A stretch of DNA of 64,000 nt from Flammula alnicola (taxonomy: Eukaryota > Basidiomycota > Agaricomycetes > Agaricales > Strophariaceae). A model generated the notes under the pieces. That model was not told where the DNA came from. It was given only the letters and a program-made list of their open reading frames with translations, and ran no database searches. The position numbers and the translations under genes were made by a program. How positions within the stretch are numbered: the stretch's first letter is position 1; each line of letters begins with the position of its first letter. Below are positions 54,821 through 64,000 of this stretch, piece after piece. The stretch covers positions 56,040 through 120,039 of the forward strand of contig JADNRV010000158.1 of the NCBI GenBank assembly GCA_015499995.1, given 5' to 3'.

Positions 54821-56217
54821 GTGGAGGGAAAAAAACCAAGCGCAAGGAAGAACCCAAAAATAGAACACGGCCTCTCTCCAAGGCCAAAGTCAGCAAGCTG
54901 GCAGGTCTACACCAAGCGCCCCTTCAAAACATCTCTAGTTCGGCATAGTCAGACACAAGTTATACCGCCAAGGGAGATTAATACAAACGTACCTCGCTTT
55001 CCAACTCCAACCACTCCTACTCGTCCACCCGTATATCGACAGCACAAGGCTGGGCCACGTCAGTTAACGACCAACCTCGGTCCCTCGCCTTTCCCTCTCG
55101 CCTCAATGCCCCCACCAGGAACGCCAGCGCAAGAGCACCCACACTCGAGCCCACCGTCGGGCCCGGCGCCTGCGCAAAAAACGCCTCACAAATGCCTGAG
55201 ACACTGCATCGTCCTGGCCTGACGACGACCCAAAGTCGGAGTCGAACCCAAGTTGGACGACGAGTTGGCGAGCGTCGCACTCGAGCTCAAAGGTGAATCT
55301 CCAGACGGTGCCTGCTACCGCTGCTGCTGTAGCGGCGGCGTACCCGCACTCGAACACAGCGCCGCTGAAGAACCAACATGCGAGAGCCTCAGCAGCGAGC
55401 GCACGCCCATCGCAGACGACGATGACGACGATGGTCTCATACCCCACAGTGACGGCGACCCCGATTCAGACGTCCCAGGCAAAGTGGCCAAGAACCTCGT
55501 CGGTGACCCATGGTACGGCGGACTGGCAGTCCCATTTGGCCAGGGCGAGCCAGGTCGGAAACCCCACATCGCAGGCGAAGAAGGTCCATAGGAGGCAGCA
55601 AGCAGGAGATGGAGCGTTCGTCGGTGTGGTGTCAGGAGAAGAAGTCATCAGAGTGGCACTGCCACACTTGATCCTGCTACTTCCATTGCCGATCCAGAAT
55701 CACCTCCGCTGTCCGTCGATGACAATGAAACGACACTGCCAAGACTGAAACTTGCAGTCGCTGTCGATGGTAAGTTTCTTTATCGTTCTTCGTGATTCAA
55801 GGTGCTTATCTTGTTTTAGTGCCTCCATGGGCCTCAACTGTGGATGTGAAAGGGTTTTACGATAAGATGCATAAGCTGAAGGCAGACATGATTTGCGAGC
55901 TCGTTGGGGTAAGACACTATCTTCGGATTTCGCATATATTAATTGACGCTTGCCGCTTAGGTATCAATCTCATGAAGTGAACTCGATGATGCCGGACGTG
56001 CTCTTGTACTAGCCCTCGTCGCAGTGCAGTATGTGCATACCTCGACGGAGCATGCGGAAAGTGTGTTAAGCACCGCCGAGCAGCTTGCTGCTGGTCTTGA
56101 AGCACAACCGAAGATGGCAAAGAACGCAGAGTTGAAGAAGGGTGCCTCAAAGCATCCAGTGCAGGCTCCGGAGGAGATGGTGTGGCAATATGCATCTGAG
56201 GTTGTGAATCAGTGAAT
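54821..56217 (+). pseudogene. Unknown + gene, duplicated and decayed, copy 1
   Basis: Pro/Ala-rich coding-like segments in shifting frames (54960-55760), then better-behaved exons: 55815-55908 (P-P-W-A-S-T-V-D-V-K-G-F-Y-D-K-M-H-K-L) with a likely GTAAGA donor at 55909, and about 55985-56217, an Ala/Glu-rich helix (E-H-A-E-S-V-L-S-T-A-E-Q-L-A-A-G) ending in TGA. The part 55130-55760 has a diverged copy at 58560-59230. Frame changes suggest a pseudogene. No family recognised. Confidence 0.45.
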
Positions 56218-56778
56218 GCTCTTTAGGTCGGGATACATTTCAATGCTTTCAACAATATTGGTTCGTGTCTGACGCATTCATCCCATGTAGAACTGAAATG
56301 ACACACTGCAGACGCGCAAGGAGCATCAAAGCAAGCTGCGACTAACGAGAAATTCAAGGAGGCGGTGATAAGCTTGCAGAAGAGGAAGTTCGTGGAGGTG
56401 GAATAAATTTCGAAAGGTTTCTTGGAATCGGATTCCCCGCTCATGGTTTGTTGCCTTCCTCAATTTTGCTAATGCTCTTGATGCTCTTGATGTTTGATTA
56501 TTGATGCTCTAGATGAATAAAATGTTTTGAATAACTAGATTATCGATAGGAGGCCAATCGACGCGACACGTTACATGCATCATTAATAATGGTTTATTGC
56601 GTTGAATGAGTGAAAACGTTCAGGCGAACACGCTTCCAGTAGGGATGAATTTCAGATGGGCATTCAAACGTTCAACGTTCAGCTCCGGTTAACTCTCAGA
56701 GTGAAATAAAATTCAGGACTCAAAATTTTGGCTCTCGAGATACAATGAAGAATTTCTATGAGGTGATAGCTTTACTCC
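56218..56778. other. Intergenic, between + remnant and F-box copy 2
   Basis: 56270-56410 may hold one more decayed exon of the + remnant (Ala/Lys-rich). Otherwise AT-rich, nothing else seen. Confidence 0.4.
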
Positions 56779-58393
56779 TCACCAACAGGTTAGAAGAAGA
56801 GTTTGTGTGGGACCCTGCTGACTCTCCCCCAAAGCTGAGTCGTGCGCGTGAAATTCTACAGACTGCTGAAGGATGTCGATGCCGCGATACTTTAGCTCGA
56901 TCTTTATTTCGATTCCTTGTGCAACCAACGACAACATCCGGCTGAGAGTGTCTTTATCGATGATAACATGGTCATCTTTTGCTGACCTTTGACTAGAGAA
57001 AGCGTAAGAGAGCGCAAAGGCCTTCGACGAAGATTGTGTACATCGGAGGCAGAGCCGAAAATGTCTGGCACCAACGTCCAATCAAGAGGCATTGCCCTTC
57101 GAATGCCATAGATTGCAATTGAGGAAAGAAGGCTTGATTGGTTTCCGAATCAGTGCTGGTGATGATGAAAGAAGCATTGGAGAAGCGACGAAAAATGTGT
57201 TCCGTAATATTTGTGCCACATCCGTGGCACAATATTAAATGTAGGCGGCAGAGATCAGGTGTCACTCGAGATAGATCAACGAGATCTGCAACGTCGAGCC
57301 CCAGGTCTAAAAGTGCCAACGTCTGCAAGGAGCAAGAGGATCGCAAAAAAATGATATAAGATTCTCAGTGTCCACAATCTCGGCGTCGCCAACCCTCGTA
57401 TAGCTTTGTAGAGCGGGAAGAGAGATATTGTTGTGGAAAATTTCGCATATATCGTATGCTAGGCTCAGCTCAAGAACTTGGAGGGCAGGGTGTAATATGG
57501 GAGTATGGAGATTTGGGAACGGATCTTGATGGCATTGTCGAATATCCTTCAGCGACAGTGCATCATCCATGGTGTTATCCGAAAGAGTTCCCAACAGTCG
57601 TCGATGGAGATACAACGGAGTTGCATGTGGGTAATATTGTTCCATTCGATAACGACTGACTTCAGGTCAAGTTTTGTGATCTCGAGCGTCGTCGGCGTTG
57701 GCTTGAAATCACCTAATTTGAACCGTCTTGCGGAATCGGAATCGTAGGTATAAACCTGTAGTTTAAGGGTTTGTAGCTGGGAGGCCCCTTGCGAGTCTCC
57801 AACAAGATATGACAATGAATAGAAAGGGCCTCGGTAAATGAGATCTCGCCACCTGCTAGAACATCGATTGATAACCGCAATCACGTCGCGATTGACGGTA
57901 TAGTAGTTGGGTTCGGATTCAATGAAAAGGCCAATCGACAAGGGAAGTTGTCCGGATCTATCTATCCACTCCTGCGCCCAACGGGGTACGAGAGGTTGCT
58001 GTGCTGACCAACCGAAAGAAAGACAGTCGTCCAGAGTTGAGGCGTCGTATGAGCAAATCTGTCGCCATTTTTGGCAGACAGATGACAGCGTTACTGGAGC
58101 ACGTCTTGAATCACTGCTCATTTCATGAGGAATGCAGAGCTGGAGATGTCGGATGAGATCTCTGGAGGGAATCGGTGAATGAGGGGTCGTGATTGTAGTT
58201 CATCTCGGATTTCAGCCATCGGGCCTCTCTCTGCATCTTGAGCAGAGTCTCCTCGCTTTGATGATCTGGATTTCGAGTTCTGCCAGCCTTTTGCATGGGT
58301 CGCAGGGTTGAGATTCGAAATTTTGGAGCAAAGAGAGGCATTATCGTAGACGCCCTGGTTTTCCGTTCCGCAAAAGGTGCAATCATGTGACAT
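56779..58393 (-). pseudogene. F-box gene copy 2, frameshifted throughout
   Basis: The minus-strand ATG at 58393 starts M-S-H-D-C-T-F-C-G with the same N-terminus as copy 3. The frame is lost around 58310, is regained at 58121 (R-R-A-P-V-T-L-S-S-V-C-Q-K-W), runs to 57549, then continues in two other frames (57645-57307, 57346-56993) and a last one (57081-56779) matching the D-x-D-x-L-S-R-M-L tail of copy 3. At least five shifts plus TGA/TAG codons. The order and full length of the gene are still visible. Confidence 0.85.
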
Positions 58394-58529
58394 TTTCGTT
58401 AGTTGAGGGCGAAAATCTGTTTGAGCAAAAGCTGTTAACAATTGCAGCTGTTATTATGAGCAATATTGAAACGCACTGATGTGATGTGGTCAAAGAGTCT
58501 GAAAAAAGGGCTTGCTGGCGGCTTGCGAA

Positions 58530-59300
58530 TGTATATTCAGCGAACACAACATGAGTCATTAGGAACTAGCATCCACACTCGAGCCCACCATCGGGCCTTC
58601 GGGCCCGAAGCCTGCGCAAAACACTGCTTAGTACCTCACAAACACATAATACACCGCATCATCCTGGCCCGAGCTCGAGCTCGAAGGCGTACCTGCAGAC
58701 GGTGCCTGCTGCTGTTACGGGCCAGCGGCGCACCCGCACTCAAACCCAATGTCGCCGAAGAACCAACAGGCGAGAGCCTCAGCGGCGAGCACGCGCCCAC
58801 CGCAGATGACGAAGGGGTAGTACTGTGGTAGTCTCATACCCGACAACGGCGACCCCGATTCACATGTTGCAGGCAAAGTAGCGAAAAACCGCTTCGGCGA
58901 CCCAGGGTACGGCGGACTGGCAGTCCCATTTGGCCGGGGCGAGCCAGGTCGCCAACCCCACATCGCAGGTGAAGAATGCCCATATGAGACAGCAGCATTA
59001 ACAGCAAAAGTAGGAGACGGAGTGCTCATCGGTATGGTGTTGGGCCCCGGGGAAGCAGTCGTTGGAGGCGTACCACTGCCGATACCTCCTATGCGCTTGG
59101 TCCTGCTACTTCCATTGGGCGTTGCTGATCCAGAATCACTTCCGCTGCCCATCGACGATGATGAAACGCCACTACCAAGACTTGACCAAGACCAAAGCTC
59201 GGAGTCGCCATCGGTGGTCTAGCTACTTCAGCGCTCAAACCTCCTCGCGATGTTGCTGCTGATGGTGATAGTGATGATGCGCGCCCTTCCTCTGCTGCAG
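58530..59300 (+). pseudogene. Unknown + gene, copy 2 (partial duplicate of 55130-55760)
   Basis: Shared landmarks with copy 1 include CACACTCGAGCCCACC, CTGCGCAAAA, GGCGGACTGGCAGTCCCATT and GATGATGAAACGCCACT-like sequence. Frames are broken by shifts and TGA. A third, shorter trace (CTCGAGCCCACCATCGTC ... GCGCAAAACAC, about 62250-62340) lies upstream of F-box copy 4. Confidence 0.6.
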
Positions 59301-59770
59301 TGACATGAGCTAACCAAAACCGGAGCCAGGACCAGAACCCGAGCTGGTCATGCTCTTATGATACCCGTCAACAACGACGCCACAAGCGAAGGTAACGGCG
59401 GCATCTCTATCCCTCCAACTTCTTCTGCTCCTGACCATCCTTGGGCTTCTCGTCTATCGACTTTCATAGGGCAGCTATTGACAATGATGTTCACAGTTTT
59501 CTAGCATGAGATGGAATATCAAGTCGCTTCGATCACGTGGAATTGTTTATTCCTCGAATTACCTTCTTGTGACAGGATCTGGAGAACGCATATCATGATG
59601 TAGTATTTATCTATGTCGAATGAATAAAGATCTCAGTTACGAGTTCGAATGTATGAGCAGCAAACTAATTAGAGAAGAACTTCAGTTGGATGCTTGGGTC
59701 GAAATAAAATCTAGGACTCAAATTTTCGTCTAATGTGATATGATGGTAAATAGTTAGAGGGTGAAATCCT
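59301..59770. other. 3' flank of F-box copy 3
   Basis: 59500-59620 matches 62400-62500 (GCTTCGATCA, TTATTCC, GCATATCATGATGTAGTA), confirming unit-by-unit duplication. No gene seen. Confidence 0.5.
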
Positions 59771-61431
59771 TCACAACTCCTTGCTCAATGCTTCAGGTGA
59801 AGAATTAGATGTGGGACCCAGCCTCCCCTCCAAAGCTGAGCTGTGCGTGTGAAATTCTATGGATTGCTGAAGGATGTCGACGCGGGGATATATTTCTTCG
59901 ATCTTTAATTCGAGTCCTTCTTCAATCAGCAATAGCATCCGACTAAGGGAATCTTTATCAATTATAATAGGGTCGGCTTTTGGGGGACGTTGGATTTGAC
60001 GAAGAGTAAGAGAGCGCAAAGGCCGTCTGCGAAGATTGTGTACATCGGAGGAGAGCCGAAAATGTCCGGTACCAACTTCCAATCAAGGGGCATTGTTCCT
60101 TCGATTTTCATAGATTGTAGTTGAGGAAAGATGACCTGTTCGGTTTCCGTGTCAATATCAGTGACGATGGAAGCAGTGGAGTCTGTGGAGAAGCCACGGA
60201 AAATGCGTTCCATGGCAGCTGCGTGACCTGTCGATGACAACGCTAATTCCAGATGGTGGAGCCCAGGCATCACTCGAGATAGATCGACAAGATCTGCGAT
60301 GTCGAGCTTCATGCATAAAAGTGCCAACATCTGCAAGGAACAAGAGGATCGCACGAAAAGCGATATGGCGGTCTCAATTTCCAAATAATCATCGCGGACG
60401 TCGCGCCTATTGCTCGTATAGCTGAAGCTTTGTAGAGAGGGAAGGGAGACATTGTCGCGGAAGCAGTGGAATGCATTGCTTGCTATGCTCAGCTCAAGAA
60501 CTTGGAGAGTAGGGTGTAATATGGGAGTATGGGGCCTCGAGAACGAGTCTTGTAAATGGAGAACATCCTGCAGCTGGCAGTGCGTCATCCGTGGCGTTAT
60601 CCGAAAGAGTTCCCAACAGTCATCGAGGGAGATACAACAGCCTTGCACGTGGGTGATATTGTTCCATTCGATAACGACTGACTTCAGGTCAATATATGTG
60701 ATCTTGAGCGTCGTTGGCGTTGGCTTGAAATCACCTAATTTAAATTGCCCTTTATATTGCCAGGTCACATAAACGTCTAGTTTAAGGGTTTGTAGCTGGG
60801 AGGCCCCTTGTGAGTCTCCAACGAGATATGACAATGAAGAGGAAGGACCTTCATATGTCAGATCTTGCCACCTGCTAGAACATCGATTGATAACCGCAAT
60901 CACATCGAGATTGACGGTATAGTCCCAGGAGTTGGCAACGCTGGATTTAATGACAAGGCCAATCGACAAGGGAAGTTGTGCGGATCGATCTATCCACACC
61001 TGCGCCCAATGGGATTCCGAGAGGTTGCTGTGGTGACCGAGCGAAAAAAAGATAGTCGTCCAGAGTTGTGGCGTCGTATGAGCAATCTGTTGCCATTTTT
61101 GGCATACACATGACAGGGCGAATGGGGCACGTCTTGAATTACTGCTCATTTCGTGAGGAATGCAGAGCTGGAAGATGTTGGATAAGATCTTTGGAGGAAG
61201 TTGGTGAATAAGAAGATGGTGACGACTGTAGTTCATCTCCGATTTCAGCCTTCGCGCCTCTCTCTGCATCTCGAGCAGAGACTCCCTCGCTTTGATGATT
61301 TGGATTTCGAGTTCTGCTAGCCTTTTGCATGGATCGCAGAGGTTGAGATTTGAAAATTTGGAGCAAAGAGAGTCGTTATCGTAGACGCCCTGGTTTTCCA
61401 TGCTTCCGCAAAAGGGGCAGTGGTGTGACAT
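59771..61431 (-). CDS. F-box gene copy 3, nearly intact
   Basis: Starts at the minus-strand ATG 61431. 489 aa in one frame to 59962; one base shift near 59995 would add about 65 residues ending at TAA 59771, as in the other copies. N-terminus: C5-P-F-C8 and C32-D-P-C35 with C23 between, possibly a small zinc site; then a charged coiled coil (38-65); the F-box at about 76-120 (L-P-P-K-I-L-S-N-I-F-Q-L-C-I, then S-C-V-C-Q-K-W). The rest is a Leu-rich region of imperfect 25-30 residue repeats, as in fungal LRR-like F-box proteins. Such proteins bind Skp1 in SCF ubiquitin ligases and choose substrates; the substrate is unknown. No introns needed. Confidence 0.8.
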
Positions 61432-61451
61432 TGTCGTCGGTTGAGGGCGGG

Positions 61452-62067
61452 TAGTGTTTTGAAGTCCGGTCCAGTCCGGTCTTTTGGCCCCCAGGGACAT
61501 GGACCGAGACCGAGACGGTCCATATACATCCCAAGATGTCAAAAAACCGGACTGGACCGATTCAGACCGGTCTACGTCGGTCTTTTGCAGTCTTGGACCG
61601 GTCTAAACCAGATTCCGGTCTTAACCAGTCTTAACCAGTCTAAGACCAGTCTTTCGATGCAAACCACTAGTAATTTGATATATATGTATCAATAATATTT
61701 GTAGACATAATATATACCTTTAAATTGAGCCCTGCAACGTTAAATTTCGTTGAGAATTGACTGTTCTACACTAATATTCCGCATTTTCTACTCTTTTGGA
61801 AACATTTTGACTGTTTTATTTATTTCTCAGCCAAAACTTTACCAATCTGGATGCCCTTGGGGCCAATTTGAAGGGATAAATCAGGGCTACAAAGTAGCCG
61901 GTTTAGACCGGTCCTAACCGCAAAGACCGGTCCATCGAGACCGGTCTTTTTGCGGTCTTTGATTCTCAAAAATCAAAAGACCGGACTGCTGGTCCGGTCT
62001 TTTTTGCGGTCCAGTCCGGTCTGGTTGCGGTCTTTTTCCAGTCTTGGGACTGGACCTTTAAGCACTA
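61452..62067. mobile_element. hAT-like element with exact 8-bp target duplication
   Basis: 616 bp between two AGGGCGGG copies (61444-61451, 62068-62075). Ends are TAGTGTTTTGAAGTCC and, inward from the right, TAGTGCTTAAAGGTCC. Both 170-190 bp subterminal parts are full of GACCGGTC, GTCCGGTC and AGTCTTAACC motifs in both orientations. The centre is AT-rich and non-coding. Located 21 bp upstream of the F-box copy 3 start codon, so it may alter its promoter or 5' UTR. Confidence 0.92.
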
Positions 62068-62567
62068 AGGGCGGGTATCTGTTTCAGTAAAAGCTGTTAA
62101 CAATCGTAGCTGTTATTATGAGCAATATCGAAACGCACTGATGTGATGTGGTCAAAGAGTTTGAAAAAGGGCTTGTTGGCGGCTTGCGAATGTATAGAAT
62201 GCAACACGTAATCTGCCTTGAGTCACTAGTCACTGGGAACCAGCGTCCACAGTGCACACTCGAGCCCACCATCGTCAAACCCGGAGCCGGCGCAAAACAC
62301 CACTGCCTCACAAATGCCCGATACACCGCACCGTCCTGGCGCGACCTCGATCATGTAGATATCGAACCCCGAACCCAACAACCTTTTCCAACCCATGAGT
62401 TGCTTCGATCATGCGGAATTTCTTATTCCTTCTCGTGGAGGGATCTGCAGGCAGCAGAATGCATATCATGATGTAGTAGTTCTCTATTTTCTGGCTGTAC
62501 TCAGGGCGGAATATTGTTCATGACAAAAAACCGTGGCTACCACGATATGATAGAAATTAGTTATACT
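62068..62567. other. Duplicated upstream region of F-box copy 3
   Basis: 62076-62200 continues the promoter-side duplication that the hAT-like element displaced from the copy 3 start codon. A short + frame (62148-62471) is not supported. Confidence 0.5.
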
Positions 62568-64000
62568 TTACGGCTCCTCGCTCAACGCTGCAGGTGAAGA
62601 ATTAGACGTAGGACCCTGACTCTCCTCCAATGTCAAGTCGCGCGCGTAAAATTCGATGGATCGCTGAAGGACGTCCTTGTCGGTAGACATATCCTCGATC
62701 CTTAATTCGGTTCCCTGCTCAACCAGCAATAACATTCTTCTAAGGGCATCTTCGTCGATTATCATAGGGTCGCAGTATGGCTGAGGTAGGGTCGAAGAAA
62801 GAGTAAGGGCGACAGAGCGCAAAGGCCGTCGATGTGGATTATGTATGTCGGAGGCGAGCCAAAAATGTCGGGCACCGCTTTCCAATCAGGAGGCATTGTT
62901 CCTTGGAATGCCATGGATTGTAGTTGAGGAAAGAAGGTTTGTTGAATTTCTGCGTCGTGGCCGGAGACGTTGAAAGTTTCGGAGAAGCGGCGAAACATGC
63001 GTTTCGTAAAATCTGCGCCACATTCGTACAACTCTAACTTCAGATGGCGGAGCTCAGGCGTCACTCGAGATAGATCAACAAGATCTGTATCATCGAGCTT
63101 CACGTCTAACAGAGACAACTTCTGTAAGGAGCAAGAGGACCGAAAGAAAGCGATACGAGACTGGGGTGTCTAGAGGACGACCGTCCCCGTTGCTCGTATA
63201 GCTTTGTAGAGAGGAAGGATAACATTATCGAGGAAGAGCTTATCTAACCGATAGGTGATAGCGGGAACCAGCTCAAGAACTTGAAGGGTAGGGTGTAATA
63301 TTGGAGTACGGGGCATTGGAAACTGATCATGCAGTTGGCTTTCGCGAATGTCCTCCAGCAGACAGTGCGTCATCCGTGGCGCTCTCCGAAAAAGTTCCCA
63401 GCATTCATCGATGTGGAGATGGATGGTTTTCACGTGGGTCAGGTTGTTCCATTCGATAACAACCGATTTCAGGCGAAGTCGTGAGATCTCGAGCATGGCT
63501 GGCGTTGGTTTGAAATTAGTCAATTTGAACCGCCCTTCAGGTCTAGATGTAGAAGGGCACAATTCAAGGGTTTTTAGCTGGGAGGCGCCTCGCGAGTTCC
63601 CAACAAGATCCGATAATAAAGAGGAAGGACCTTCGTAAGCCAGGTCTCCACCTAGTAGAATGTTTAATGATTCGCAATCAAAGGGCGAATGACGGTATGG
63701 AGAGAAAGTCATCGGGATGAACGAAAAGTCTGATTGACAACAGAAGTTGGCCGGATCGACCTATCCATTCCTTTGCCAGTTGGGGTAGGGAGAATGGTTT
63801 TTCGGACCTAGGCGAAGAGGGACAGAGGTCCAAAGTTTAGGCGTCGTATGAGCAATCTGTCGCCACTTTTGGCATACAGATGACAAGACTAATGGAGCGG
63901 ATATGGCGTTGTTCGCGGATTCGTATTGAAGGTCTACATCGATAACGTTTTCAGGAATGCAAGAGATGGAAGATTTCGGACGAAATTTCTGGAGGAAGTT
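62568..64000 (-). pseudogene. F-box gene copy 4, frameshifted, 5' end outside window
   Basis: Minus-strand relative of copy 3. The middle (63712-63170) has V-V-I-E-W-N-N-L-T-H-V and R-A-P-R-M-T-H-C. A shift to 63118-62762 gives D-L-V-D-L-S-R-V-T-P-E-L and F-P-Q-L-Q-S-M, and another to 62885-62568 gives the D-E-D-A-L-R-R-M-L-L-L-V tail. Near the window edge (63960-64000) the sequence again matches the F-box region, in broken frame. The most diverged of the four, probably dead. Confidence 0.8.

Noticed and set aside
53479..54896. Minus-strand Ser/Tyr- and Phe/Leu-rich frames as receptors or secreted proteins
   Set aside because: Explained by GAGATA/AG-rich sequence; no domain, no consistent single frame, no splice support.
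1..64000. Biosynthetic cluster, rDNA or telomere repeats
   Set aside because: No enzyme genes of that kind, no rRNA sequence, no TTAGGG arrays.

Overview
This window looks like a repeat-dense piece of the genome of a basidiomycete fungus, most likely an Agaricomycete. The basis is protein-family resemblance: Ty3/gypsy pol of the type common in mushroom genomes, a transposon protein whose C-terminus resembles KDZ-transposase-associated proteins, and a tandem family of F-box proteins. The few genes with resolvable splicing have short introns (about 45-135 bp). No rRNA gene, credible functional tRNA gene, CRISPR array, operon or phage feature was seen.

1-12.6 kb holds the gag and pol of a decayed Ty3/gypsy retrotransposon (gypsy-1, + strand, 5' end outside the window). 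It is split by three later insertions: a 5.45 kb fold-back element (560-6012) whose two arms are inverted copies; a 198 bp element (8397-8594); and a 1,063 bp hAT-like element (9685-10747) with an exact 8-bp target duplication. Removing each insertion rejoins the pol or gag frame, so the element is older than its passengers.

12.7-28.6 kb is a chain of minus-strand, intron-bearing genes (A, B, D, C) directly downstream of and convergent with gypsy-1 pol. Genes A (353 aa, 6 exons) and B (152 aa, 3 exons) still have complete reading frames. Gene A carries a same-family LTR (13248-16659) in one intron, itself split by a 1,959 bp insertion that carries another gene fragment. Between A and B sits a 6,854 bp terminal-inverted-repeat transposon (17565-24418) with paired 16-bp palindromes in each end, a decayed KDZ-like gene and an intact 721-aa gene of unknown function. 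A polypurine tract and a 1,457 bp LTR (30836-32316) follow. I infer that pol, the antisense genes, the polypurine tract and this LTR are parts of one giant retrotransposon family.

32.3-43.7 kb is a graveyard without an intact gene: a CpG-depleted older LTR copy, a copia gag fragment with its primer-binding site, hAT-like and MITE-like inverted repeats, AT-rich minisatellites, an exhausted protein remnant and a tRNA-like sequence.

43.7-51.7 kb is a second, complete-length Ty3/gypsy chromovirus-type element (gypsy-2) with two about 510 bp LTRs, gag, pol with a chromodomain-like end and two extra downstream reading frames. Its integrase is broken by frameshifts and TGA codons.

51.7-64 kb is a tandem array of four minus-strand F-box genes. 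Copies 1, 2 and 4 are clear pseudogenes or truncated; copy 3 is nearly intact. They share duplicated upstream DNA, and one upstream region holds a 616 bp hAT-like element with an exact 8-bp target duplication.
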